Of a stretch of 7,075 nucleotides of DNA, positions 1-7,047 are shown piece by piece. The notes beneath the pieces were generated by a model that ran no database searches, was not told where the DNA came from, and saw only the letters and a program-made list of their open reading frames with translations. Positions within the stretch are counted from its first letter, which is position 1. Each line of letters begins with the position of its first letter. Position numbers and translations under genes: made by a program. The stretch comes from Coraliomargarita sp. CAG:312. Lineage in GTDB: Bacteria > Verrucomicrobiota > Verrucomicrobiia > Opitutales > Intestinicryptomonadaceae. Location: the NCBI GenBank assembly GCA_000438015.1, contig FR901638.1, positions 96,368 through 103,442 of the forward strand. Reading direction: 5' to 3'.

Positions 1-823
1 AATATACCGCCGCGTCGGGGTCGGAATTGCGCATGGATTTATGGAGAGCCGATATCAGGTTGTAATGCTCCTCACCGCCCTTGTCGTACAAGAGCGACTT
101 TTTTGACGTGCACTGCTCCAATATTTCCGGAGTAATTTCCACGCGCCCGCCACCGCGCGAAATTCCATTTAAAACCAACATTTCAAGCGTGGAGAGAGCA
201 GCCCGGGCATCGCCGTTTGCAAAGACTGCTATAGCCTCCAACATTTTGTCCGGCATTGAAATTTTCATTCCGCCGAATCCGCGTTCGTCGGTCAGAGCGC
301 GAGAAAGAAGCCGCACCAATTCATCTTCTTTCAGTGCATTCAAAACAAACACCTTGCAGCGCGAAAGAAGCGCGCCGTTTATTTCAAATGACGGATTTTC
401 GGTTGTCGCGCCTATCAATATAATGCTGCCTTTCTCAACAAACGGCAAAAACGCATCCTGCTGCGCCTTGTTAAACCGGTGGATTTCGTCCACAAAAAGT
501 ATCGTCCTGCCTCCGAAGCTTCCATTTTGCTCGGCGCTTTGCATAACGGAGCGTATTTCCTTTATTCCGCTTGTCACCGCCGAAAAATCGACAAATTCCG
601 AACGCGTCTTGTTTGCTATGATTCTGGCGAGCGTAGTCTTGCCGACACCGGGAGGCCCCCAAAAGACCATCGACGAAATCTTATCGCCCTCTATAATATT
701 GTATAGAACTTTGCCCTTGCCAAGCAAGTGCGTCTGCCCCACGAACTCCGACAAGTCGCGCGGGCGAAGCCTTGCTGCCAGAGGTTGCGATTGCGCCCCG
801 TCGGAAAAAGACATCTGCCGCAT
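1..823 (-). CDS. rarA: RarA/MgsA replication-associated AAA+ ATPase (3' end beyond window)
   Basis: Reading leftward from an ATG at 821-823, the frame stays open for 274 codons to the window edge, about 60% of the roughly 440 residues usual for the family. RarA is a cytoplasmic clamp-loader-like ATPase that acts at stalled replication forks with SSB and the replisome. Visible motifs are Walker A GPPGVGKT (residues 56-63), Walker B LFVDEIHRF (109-117), sensor-1 GATTENPSFE (138-147), an SR arginine-finger pair (154-155), and the family segment ISALHKSMRNSDPDAA near residues 255-273. The first start is preferred because AAAGGA lies 9 nt upstream of it; a second ATG three codons later is too far from that site. 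The gene is divergent from the beta-helix gene. Family identity is clear; the missing part is the tetramerisation/C-terminal region. Confidence 0.96.
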   Translation of the reverse strand, partial: MRQMSFSDGAQSQPLAARLRPRDLSEFVGQTHLLGKGKVLYNIIEGDKISSMVFWGPPGVGKTTLARIIANKTRSEFVDFSAVTSGIKEIRSVMQSAEQNGSFGGRTILFVDEIHRFNKAQQDAFLPFVEKGSIILIGATTENPSFEINGALLSRCKVFVLNALKEDELVRLLSRALTDERGFGGMKISMPDKMLEAIAVFANGDARAALSTLEMLVLNGISRGGGRVEITPEILEQCTSKKSLLYDKGGEEHYNLISALHKSMRNSDPDAAVY

Positions 824-892
824 AATATAACGTCCTTTCAAAAATATCCCTATTTTTACTTTGCCCTTAAAAATCCAGCTTTCAAGACTTTA

Positions 893-922
893 ATTTTAGC
901 AATGCGGATTTTGGGCAGACAA
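893..922 (-). promoter_or_regulatory. Candidate sigma70-type promoter for rarA
   Basis: On the minus strand a TTGTCT box (917-922) is followed after 18 nt by TAAAAT (893-898), which differs from the consensus -10 at one base. Transcription would begin near 886 and give a leader of about 60 nt that contains the AAAGGA ribosome-binding site of rarA. The -35 matches only four of six bases, so this is a guess from spacing and position. Confidence 0.35.
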
Positions 923-951
923 AAGAGCAACCGGACTTTTCGAATGAAGAG

Positions 952-981
952 TTGACATTGTATCGCCCGTACAGCTATAAA
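952..981 (+). promoter_or_regulatory. Strong sigma70-type promoter of the GH110-like gene
   Basis: A perfect TTGACA (952-957) is followed after 18 nt by TATAAA (976-981). The ATG of the beta-helix gene begins at 989, only 7 nt after the -10 box. Initiation at the usual distance would fall at or within a base or two of the start codon, giving a leaderless or nearly leaderless mRNA. The bases between the -10 box and the ATG are AT-rich and contain no Shine-Dalgarno sequence, which agrees with this reading. Confidence 0.7.
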
Positions 982-988
982 TTAATTT

Positions 989-3319
989 ATGAAAAAGATA
1001 ACAGCCGCAGCTTTGATTTTATTTATATGCACCGCCTTAAGCGCAGAAATTGAGACAATACAATCGGGTTTTCCCGAACCTTTCAATCCCAATGGTTCGG
1101 CGGAAATATCCAAAGACTCGTCAAAGCTGCTCGTAAAAACATCGCACTCGGGATGGAATACCGCCTATTCGACAAAACCCGGAATTTTCAAGCCCCAGAC
1201 AGACTACGTAATATATTTTGACGCAAAACGCTTGGACGATTCCGAAAAATCGTTTCTACATTGCCTTGTGCGAAAATCCGGAAGCATCCATCCCGACAAC
1301 GACCTTCTGCAAAAAAACATTTATCCCGCAAAAAATAAAAAGACATACATACTAAAATTTTCAACGCCCGCTATTTGCGACTCATATGCGTTTCAAATAC
1401 ATACGCTGACTCCATCGAGCTTTGAAATAGACAATTTTAGAATATGCGTCGGCAGCGCTGATAAATTTATACCGCTAGGATCTGACGTGGAATCCGGCGC
1501 CGCAACCCCGCCGGTTCCAACGGGCGCAAAAGAATTTGAAGTCCTCCTCCCCGAAGACCCTGACAGGCTCGTCGTAAACGCGGCAGATTTCGGGGCGTCT
1601 GAAGACTGCCCCGACCTGCCGGAAGCACTCAACGCAGCAATAGCGCACTGCAAAAAAGTAAACGCAAGCAAGCTTGTTTTGAACAAGGGCAGGTATAAAA
1701 TAACGTCCTCAAGAACGATACATTTCATAGGTTTGCAAAACTTCGTTTTCGACGCGAGCGGATCAACGTTCATCTATAACAAGCGCAGCGGAGGCAACGT
1801 GAGAATTTCCGACTGCCAGCGCGTAGAAATCAAGAATTTAAACATAGACTGGGATTGGGAAAACGACCCCCTTGCGTCTCTAGGCAAAGTTGTAGGCGAA
1901 GACAAAGGTGCGCCAGAATGCAGTTTTGACGTGGAATTTTTCACGTATGACAACCACCCACTCTACGGGAAACCCATACGATTCGCCATGCTTACCCCGT
2001 ACGACCATAAGAAAAAAAGGCTTGGTTTTGAAGGATGCTGCGGATTGATTTCCGTGGACCAAACTACCCCAAAGGAAAAATACTGCAAGACCGAATGGCT
2101 TACCCCCAACACAGTAAGAATATATGACAACAAAGGCGGAATGCGCGCAAAGATGAAAAAGGGAGACTATTTTAGAATCCAGCACTACTACTATGATATG
2201 ACATGTTTTTACGTGCGCGACAATACCCACCTCACCCTGCGCAACATAAATATATTTTCGTGCGCCGGGCACGCAGTCTTGTGCGACGGGAAACAATCCT
2301 ATTGGCAGATGGTAAACTTCAATATCGCCACAAAAAAACCGGTAGAAAAAAGGCCAATTACCACAACCGCGGATCATATACACTTTGCGCGCTCGCAAGG
2401 ATTTTTTAAAATGATAGGATGCGAAATATCCCGCGGCGCCGACGACTGCGTCAATTTCCACGACGGCTCCGCCGTCGTCAAAAAAATCGGCCCCCGCAAG
2501 CTTCGCAGCATACAGCGCAGGAATATCGACATGTTCGCGGAGGGAAACACTGTCGAGCTTCTGCAATTCGACTACGAGCGCACGGGCATTAAAATAAAAT
2601 CATCCTCCGTAAAGAAGCTTGAGGACGGCAATTGGGAAATAGAGACAGAATCGGATCTTCCGGAGCAAACAGGCGACTGCTTCGTCGCATTCTCGCCCCA
2701 ATACGACACCCGCAACATAATTCTCCGCGACTGCTACTTTCACGACAGCTCCTCAAACGGCCTGCTTCTGCTTGCCCGCGACATCACAATAGAAGACTGC
2801 ATATTGCGCAACAACCTTCTCTGCGCCATAAAGTTCCTGACCGGCTACACATACAAGAGTTGGTGCGAGGGCTACGGAGTTGACAACGTTGTCATACGCA
2901 ACTGCCTTTTGGACCGCCCAAATCCGACAAACAAATCCAACAACGGCAAGGTTGCCGACATATTTGCGGCTATGTATATGAGGGTTGACCCTTCAGAGGA
3001 ACAGTCTATGCGCGCGCCAATCCGCAATGTGCTGATTGAAAATAATAGGTTTGTCGGGACTAAGGGTCTGATAGCCTACATAGCCTCGGCCGACAACTTT
3101 ATAATGCGCGGAAACACGTTTGAAATAAAATCAAAGCCCCTGCCGGACTTAAAATACCGGGGCGGATTTTTCGTCACGCATTCTTCTAACGTCGACATTA
3201 GTGGAAACAAGTATATAACCGATTTGCCGCTCGAAGGCGCGGGAGTTTACTATACTCCGGAAACAGTCTCAAATCTGACGTTCTCAAACAACTCTGTCGA
3301 GCGGGAAGCAAAAGAATAA
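989..3319 (+). CDS. Exported right-handed beta-helix protein, GH110-like (possible alpha-1,3-galactosidase)
   Basis: This 776-aa protein starts with a signal peptide (residues 1-19, lysines 2-3, hydrophobic core, cleavage likely after ALSA). Residues 20-155 look like a beta-sandwich of the CBM4/9 type, ending in SSFEIDNFRI. A proline-rich linker (170-185) leads to a pectate-lyase-like opening, VVNAADFGAS...PEALNAAI (195-218). The beta-helix follows, with many 'V.I.NC.F' turns (270-290, 405-500, 575-770). The stretch ADHIHFARSQGFFKMIGCEI (461-480), followed by SRGADDCVNFHDG (481-493), resembles the GH110 core, where an acidic pair precedes N.H. Regions at about 300-400 and 497-570 interrupt the helix, as inserted barrels do in GH110. 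Known GH110 enzymes cleave terminal alpha-1,3-galactose from blood-group B and related glycans. Substrate and activity here are inferred; another beta-helix hydrolase or lyase is possible. It is transcribed alone from its own promoter and stops at TAA. Confidence 0.85.
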   Translation: MKKITAAALILFICTALSAEIETIQSGFPEPFNPNGSAEISKDSSKLLVKTSHSGWNTAYSTKPGIFKPQTDYVIYFDAKRLDDSEKSFLHCLVRKSGSIHPDNDLLQKNIYPAKNKKTYILKFSTPAICDSYAFQIHTLTPSSFEIDNFRICVGSADKFIPLGSDVESGAATPPVPTGAKEFEVLLPEDPDRLVVNAADFGASEDCPDLPEALNAAIAHCKKVNASKLVLNKGRYKITSSRTIHFIGLQNFVFDASGSTFIYNKRSGGNVRISDCQRVEIKNLNIDWDWENDPLASLGKVVGEDKGAPECSFDVEFFTYDNHPLYGKPIRFAMLTPYDHKKKRLGFEGCCGLISVDQTTPKEKYCKTEWLTPNTVRIYDNKGGMRAKMKKGDYFRIQHYYYDMTCFYVRDNTHLTLRNINIFSCAGHAVLCDGKQSYWQMVNFNIATKKPVEKRPITTTADHIHFARSQGFFKMIGCEISRGADDCVNFHDGSAVVKKIGPRKLRSIQRRNIDMFAEGNTVELLQFDYERTGIKIKSSSVKKLEDGNWEIETESDLPEQTGDCFVAFSPQYDTRNIILRDCYFHDSSSNGLLLLARDITIEDCILRNNLLCAIKFLTGYTYKSWCEGYGVDNVVIRNCLLDRPNPTNKSNNGKVADIFAAMYMRVDPSEEQSMRAPIRNVLIENNRFVGTKGLIAYIASADNFIMRGNTFEIKSKPLPDLKYRGGFFVTHSSNVDISGNKYITDLPLEGAGVYYTPETVSNLTFSNNSVEREAKE

Positions 3320-3381
3320 GCTCTTGCCGCCGCAATGCGGAGTTCCCCGCGCGCGCAATGGAATTTTGCAACGGCATCCAA

Positions 3382-3412
3382 ACGGCGGAGCCAAAAGTCC
3401 CGTGCGCGCCGT
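3382..3412. repeat. Inverted repeat in convergent intergenic region, weak terminator candidate
   Basis: ACGGCG (3382-3387) and CGCCGT (3407-3412) can form a 6-bp stem around a 19-nt loop, between two genes that converge (stops at 3319 and 3479). On the minus strand the stem is followed only by TTTGG, and on the plus strand there is no T-run, so a rho-independent terminator is doubtful. No better terminator was found between the two stop codons. Confidence 0.25.
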
Positions 3413-3439
3413 CAGTCGGTTTGAAGTATGTCCAGAACC
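3412..3439 (-). repeat. Orphan copy of the 3' end of the sanA-like gene (28-bp direct repeat, copy 1)
   Basis: These 28 bases are identical to 3479-3506 and in the same orientation. Read on the minus strand they encode VLDILQTD and the TGA stop of the neighbouring SanA-like protein, but here they lie 39 bp past the real stop and are not joined to the rest of that gene. The match ends abruptly on both sides. It may be a short duplication scar or a residual att-type site left by an element once inserted at the gene end. Confidence 0.85.
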
Positions 3440-3478
3440 CAACGAGCAGTTCGACATATCATCGCCTTTTGTACTCAA

Positions 3479-3506
3479 TCAGTCGGTTTGAAGTATGTCC
3501 AGAACC
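3479..3506 (-). repeat. 28-bp direct repeat, copy 2 (in-gene 3' end of the sanA-like CDS)
   Basis: This is the original copy. It contains the last eight sense codons and TGA stop of the SanA-like gene, in frame with the conserved C-terminal 'RE..ARVKA..D' segment of the family. That arrangement marks it as native and the copy at 3412-3439 as the duplicate. Confidence 0.85.
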
Positions 3507-4096
3507 GCTTTCACCCTGGCGAGAGATTCCCTGCCCAAATTGCGCATGCGGGTCGGAAGATTTGCGGAGTCTTTGGCGGCGAACGCCTGAACATCCTTCA
3601 TGCCCAAGTTGCGCGCCAGAAACAGGGCGCGACGGCAATGGAAAGCCTGAGAAACAACCACCGGAGATTCCGCGCCGAATATATCCCTGCACCGCCTTAC
3701 CGAGTCGTAAGTTCTCAGGCCTGCGTTGTCCAAAATAATATCCGACGCATTTACTCCAGATTTCACCAAATCGTCCCGCATATTCTTGGGTTCGTTGTAA
3801 TAGCGCGTGGAATAATCGCCGCTTGCGATTATTTTGCGGATTTTTCCAGCCTTATAAAGTTCGGCGGCTGCGGCTATGCGCCCTTGATAATAAAGATTGG
3901 GCACGTTTTTTGAAAAGTACTTTGACGTTCCCAAAACCAGCCCATATTCGGCGGGCCTTATATCGCCTATTTCCCTCGACACGGGGATCGCCTCAAAATA
4001 CACGTAAGTAAGCGCAACTAAAGCCGCCACTGCGGCAAAAACCGCCAGAAGCAGCGCACACGCTATCTTCAAAACCCTGAACGCTCCCAATTTCAT
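3479..4096 (-). CDS. sanA: SanA/YdcF-like DUF218 inner-membrane protein
   Basis: A 205-aa protein with one N-terminal membrane segment (residues about 8-34), followed by an extracytoplasmic DUF218 domain. Family hallmarks are YGLVLGTSKY (51-60), NLYYQGRIAAAAELYKAGKI (67-86), IIASGDYSTRYYNEP (89-103), SDIILDNAGLRTYDSVRRC (118-136), VVVSQAFHCRRALFLA (146-161), AFAAKDS (171-177) and the closing RESLARVKAVLDI. E. coli SanA (about 239 aa) supports envelope barrier function and vancomycin exclusion at high temperature; the biochemical role of DUF218 proteins is uncertain. ATG 4096 is chosen because it places the lysine and hydrophobic helix at the N-terminus. A TTG seven codons upstream (4115-4117) has no ribosome-binding site and lies within the candidate promoter. 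No clear Shine-Dalgarno precedes 4096 either. The gene stands alone, convergent with the GH110-like gene. Confidence 0.93.
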   Translation of the reverse strand: MKLGAFRVLKIACALLLAVFAAVAALVALTYVYFEAIPVSREIGDIRPAEYGLVLGTSKYFSKNVPNLYYQGRIAAAAELYKAGKIRKIIASGDYSTRYYNEPKNMRDDLVKSGVNASDIILDNAGLRTYDSVRRCRDIFGAESPVVVSQAFHCRRALFLARNLGMKDVQAFAAKDSANLPTRMRNLGRESLARVKAVLDILQTD

Positions 4097-4110
4097 AAAT
4101 CTACAGCGCA

Positions 4111-4139
4111 ATAACAAATTTTTGGCGCAAATTTTGCAA
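4111..4139 (-). promoter_or_regulatory. Candidate promoter of the sanA-like gene
   Basis: On the minus strand TTGCAA (4134-4139) is followed after 17 nt by TGTTAT (4111-4116); each box matches the sigma70 consensus at four of six bases. The start point would be near 4104, leaving a leader of about 8 nt before ATG 4096. This resembles the short leader predicted for the beta-helix gene. The boxes are weak, so spacing and position carry most of the argument. Confidence 0.35.
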
Positions 4140-4175
4140 GCAAAACACGGTAGAACATCAGCTTCGTAGGCGCTA

Positions 4176-5442
4176 ATGCATTTGACTCCTTTCTTGATAG
4201 CATTACTTATATTTATTGTTTATTTTCCAAAAAAAAGCGAGATCCGCACCTTTATTGTATTACTATCTTTACTGCCTAGTTTTCTATTTGCCGCATCCAG
4301 ATTTCATTTCCCGAAGAGAAAACGACTCAAACGACGGCTCAACTTGGGAGTCTGCCAAAAGAACAATATCAGCCGCCTTTGAAGACGCCGGCGTATGCAC
4401 CAGAATATGGATTGCCGAAGGCAGGTACGAAGAATGCGGATTTAAACTTCTGCAGGCAATGGAAGTTTACGGAGGATTCCGCGGGACTGAAAACAACCTT
4501 CAAGAGCGGACTAGCGGCGCGCGTACAATAATATCGGCCGACGCCTATCCCGCTTTCGACAACAGCTATTCATCCACTTGCCCGCTTACAAGTGCGCTTA
4601 TTCAAGACATTTGCTTCAAGGACTCAAAGCAAGGCGTTATCAAAAACTTTTTCGCAAACGTCAGCATTTTAAATTGCACATTAAAAAACAACCTTTGCTA
4701 AGACGGCGCGATATACAATTATCAATCCTCCCCGTACATTGCAAACTGTTCATTTTTCAACAATAAATCTATTCACAACTCTTTTATTGAGGTAAGCTAA
4801 GCTACCGCAAAGCTCCTATCGACTTACAACGCCATATACTCCGGCCCAACGCCCGTTCCCGCAGACAACGGCGGATTTGCCGATACTTTCGCGGTGGAAT
4901 TTGGAACAAATGCAATCTCCGCAGGAATCCCCCAAGACCAAGTTCAATACCGTATCCCTGCCGCCGACGCCCGGGGAGTCTCGCGCGCAAAGGCAAGCAC
5001 AATTGGAGCATACGAATACATCCCACAACCAGGGTACGAAACTTGGGCGGTGAAAAACGCCCTATCGGGAGCCGATACGACGGCGACAGCCATCACGCAA
5101 AACGACGGCATTACAAATATAGAGAAATACGCTTTCGGACTGCCATGCGACAAGCCCGCAACATATTTCGACAATCCCCTGTTTTCTGTTTCAGTAAGCC
5201 ACCCCGCCCAAACCATGGCCGCAGATAATTCTTCCTCAGCGGAATCTGTAATGACGATGAAATATCCAGTAAACGCGTCAGCCGACGACATAAGCGTAAA
5301 AGCGTATAAATCGCACGATCTTTTGGAGTGGTTGCCTGCCGGATCGAAATTCGACGGATTTTCCGGCGGCTACAATCTATTCCGCTTTGACGAAACTATC
5401 CCAAGAGGAGGAAAAGTATTTTTTAAACTTGTTTTGGAATAG
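4176..5442 (+). pseudogene. Broken exported beta-helix surface protein (verrucomicrobial type)
   Basis: Pieces of one protein lie in order. A signal-peptide-like stretch, RTFIVLLSLLPSFLFAASR, is in frame up to 4301. From 4306 in the next frame comes FISRRENDSNDGSTWESAK, the common opening of 'NDGS-W' beta-helix surface proteins. Then follow IWIAEGRY, VYGGFRGTE and TIISAD. After TAA at 4699-4701 the same frame continues as DGAIYNYQSSPYIANCSFFNN, a classic repeat. After TAA at 4798-4800 it continues to IGAYEY (5002-5019), NDGITNIEKYAFGL (5101-5142) and a terminal beta-domain ending at TAG 5440-5442. Intact relatives are probably surface or secreted proteins; only about one or two helix repeats remain, so an internal deletion is likely. 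The start at ATG 4176, with a weak TAGG five bases upstream, is uncertain. The good downstream frame suggests recent decay. Confidence 0.85.
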
Positions 5443-5584
5443 GAGTATTTATCAAAAATCTCTGTTGAAAACGGGAAATAAATTTCTTGCGCGCCCAAAA
5501 GTTTCCAAGCTTAAAGATGGTGGAATTTTAAACGCCTCCCAAGAACATACCCAAGAAGAAAATGGCGCAAGCATTTCGTAAAAT

Positions 5585-5605
5585 CCGCAAGCAAGCGGGT
5601 GTTTT
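5585..5605. terminator. Small hairpin, possible bidirectional terminator
   Basis: CCGC (5585-5588) and GCGG (5595-5598) form a 4-bp stem with a 6-nt loop. On the plus strand it is followed by GTGTTTTG and on the minus strand by ATTTTAC. It sits between the end of the pseudogene and the end of the helicase gene, where a shared terminator would be useful, but the stem is short. The rest of 5443-5718 shows no credible gene. Confidence 0.25.
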
Positions 5606-5718
5606 GAGCTAATCTGCAAAAATATCGCCCCGCCCGAATTAGAACGCCGCGCAAAGGCTAAATGCGCGCACAATTCAAAAAACAAGCAGAGCGGCGAAAA
5701 TAAAAATATGCAATTTTT

Positions 5719-7047
5719 TTATTGGTTTCTGCGCCGGTGGCGCTTTGCCTCCTCGACTAAAACAGGCTCATGCCGATAACCGAAACCCTCCAGTTTGCGG
5801 CGCTCTATCTTAGCATTGATGAAAGCCTCTATGCGCTTTAGAAATTCTGTCTCGTCGGAAGAAAACAGCGTTATGGCAGTCCCGTCCCTATTGGCTCTGC
5901 CTGTTCTGCCTATGCGGTGGACATAATCCTCTGAATGTTCGGGAACGTTGTAATTGATAACGTAGCCAACGTTGGAAATGTCGAGCCCGCGCGAGGCTAT
6001 GTCGGTGGCTACTAAAATGTTGGTGCGGTTTTCCTTGAAGTCCTTTAGAGCCTTGTCGCGCTCGCGCTGGGTGCGGTCGGAATGGAGAGTCGAAACTTTA
6101 TAGCCGTGCGCCAAAAGCCATTCGCTGATTCTGTCTGCATCTATCCGGGTCCGGGTAAACACTATTAGGCTGTCAAATTTTATGCTCTTTAAAATCTCTA
6201 TCAGCAAGTCGTATTTTTGTATGCCGTCGACGGGATACACAAAATGCTCTATCGTATCGGCAGGACTATGCATTATTCCCGATTCTAAAAGCTCAGGATT
6301 GCTCAACGCCCACTTTGAAAGCCTCATTACTGCATCCGGCATTGTGGCGGAGAAAAACAGCGTTTGCCGCTCTTTCGGGCAGTAGCGGATTATATTGCTT
6401 ACGTCTTCTATAAATCCCATATCAAACATACGGTCTACTTCGTCCAGAACCAAATAGCGTATTGATTTTAAATCTAAAATCCTTTGTCGGATTAAATCCA
6501 AAAGCCTGCCCGGAGTCGCTACGACGACATCTACGCCGTCCAATATCGCATCTATCTGCGGCTGCATTGAAACGCCTCCCTGTACCAGCACGGATTTTAA
6601 AGATGTGTATTTTGAAAAGTTCTCAAACGCTTCCGCCGTTTGCGAAGCAAGCTCGCGGGTAGGGCTGAGAACAAGCACTCTTGGATTTTTCTGCGCCTCG
6701 CCTAAATTGCAGATAATAGGGAGGGCAAAGGCGGCCGTCTTTCCCGTCCCCGTTTGCGCCGTTCCTATAACATCCCGTCCGTCAAGTATAAAAGGGACTG
6801 CAGACTTTTGAATGGGGGTAGGCGAAACATAACCCATATCGGACACCGCCGACAAAACTTTTTCATTCAAGCCCAGCGCGCAAAATTCCGGAATTTTTTC
6901 CTTGAGCGCATCCATATCTGCAGCCTGCGGCACAGTCTTCTGTTTGCGAGGCCTCCCGGATTTTTCAGCTTGGACGCGTTCGGCGGCAGCATACTTCCCG
7001 CGCCCGCCCTGAGAATTTCCTGCGTTTTTTCCCGAAGGCCTTGACAC
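5719..7047 (-). CDS. RhlE-type DEAD-box ATP-dependent RNA helicase
   Basis: This cytoplasmic helicase is expected to unwind short RNA duplexes in ribosome assembly or mRNA turnover. From the GTG at 7045-7047 it has 442 residues. A basic, glycine-rich N-terminal extension (1-45) precedes the Q motif (F55 to Q80, GYVSPTPIQ). Then come motif I AQTGTGKT (97-104), Ia PTRELA (129-134), GG (157-158), Ib TPGR (178-181), II DEVD (202-205), III SAT (233-235), IV VFTRT (296-300), V ATDIASRGLDI (347-357) and VI HRIGRTGR (377-384). The C-terminal tail is short and basic (RHRRRNQ), unlike the long tails of DeaD/CsdA. AAGGA lies 5 nt upstream of the GTG and supports it, but the frame is open to the window edge with similar basic residues (GAEPGARKR), so the true start may lie outside. 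Motif II has valine for alanine. The gene ends at TAA and stands alone. Confidence 0.95.
   Translation of the reverse strand: MSRPSGKNAGNSQGGRGKYAAAERVQAEKSGRPRKQKTVPQAADMDALKEKIPEFCALGLNEKVLSAVSDMGYVSPTPIQKSAVPFILDGRDVIGTAQTGTGKTAAFALPIICNLGEAQKNPRVLVLSPTRELASQTAEAFENFSKYTSLKSVLVQGGVSMQPQIDAILDGVDVVVATPGRLLDLIRQRILDLKSIRYLVLDEVDRMFDMGFIEDVSNIIRYCPKERQTLFFSATMPDAVMRLSKWALSNPELLESGIMHSPADTIEHFVYPVDGIQKYDLLIEILKSIKFDSLIVFTRTRIDADRISEWLLAHGYKVSTLHSDRTQRERDKALKDFKENRTNILVATDIASRGLDISNVGYVINYNVPEHSEDYVHRIGRTGRANRDGTAITLFSSDETEFLKRIEAFINAKIERRKLEGFGYRHEPVLVEEAKRHRRRNQ

Noticed and set aside
81..830. Long plus-strand reading frame (249 codons) opposite rarA
   Set aside because: The minus strand here encodes unmistakable RarA motifs; the plus frame shows no recognisable domain.
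1880..2566. Long antisense reading frame (228 codons) within the GH110-like gene
   Set aside because: It lies opposite a well-supported coding region, shows no domain, and has composition expected of a shadow frame.
3284..3478. 64-codon minus-strand reading frame across the convergent intergenic region
   Set aside because: It overlaps the 3' end of the GH110-like gene and contains the duplicated repeat in a different frame from the parent gene, so it is not a gene remnant.
3412..3506. Two 28-bp repeats with a 39-bp spacer, dimensions like a minimal CRISPR unit
   Set aside because: One copy is the coding 3' end of the SanA-like gene, no third copy occurs at the same period, and no cas gene is present.
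4097..4117. TTG start adding seven codons to the SanA-like protein
   Set aside because: It lacks a ribosome-binding site, overlaps the candidate promoter, and would put extra residues before the natural membrane-anchor N-terminus.
4699..4800. TAA codons inside the beta-helix gene as recoded sense codons
   Set aside because: The GH110-like gene and the helicase both end at TAA in this window, and the locus also carries a frameshift, so a pseudogene is the simpler reading.
4894..5442. C-terminal beta-helix fragment as an independent 182-aa gene
   Set aside because: It starts in the middle of a conserved domain, has no signal peptide, and the homologous reading continues upstream in the same frame past the stop.
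5452..5685. 77-codon minus-strand reading frame between the pseudogene and the helicase gene
   Set aside because: No recognisable motif, no ribosome-binding site noticed, and cysteine/serine-rich composition typical of chance translation.
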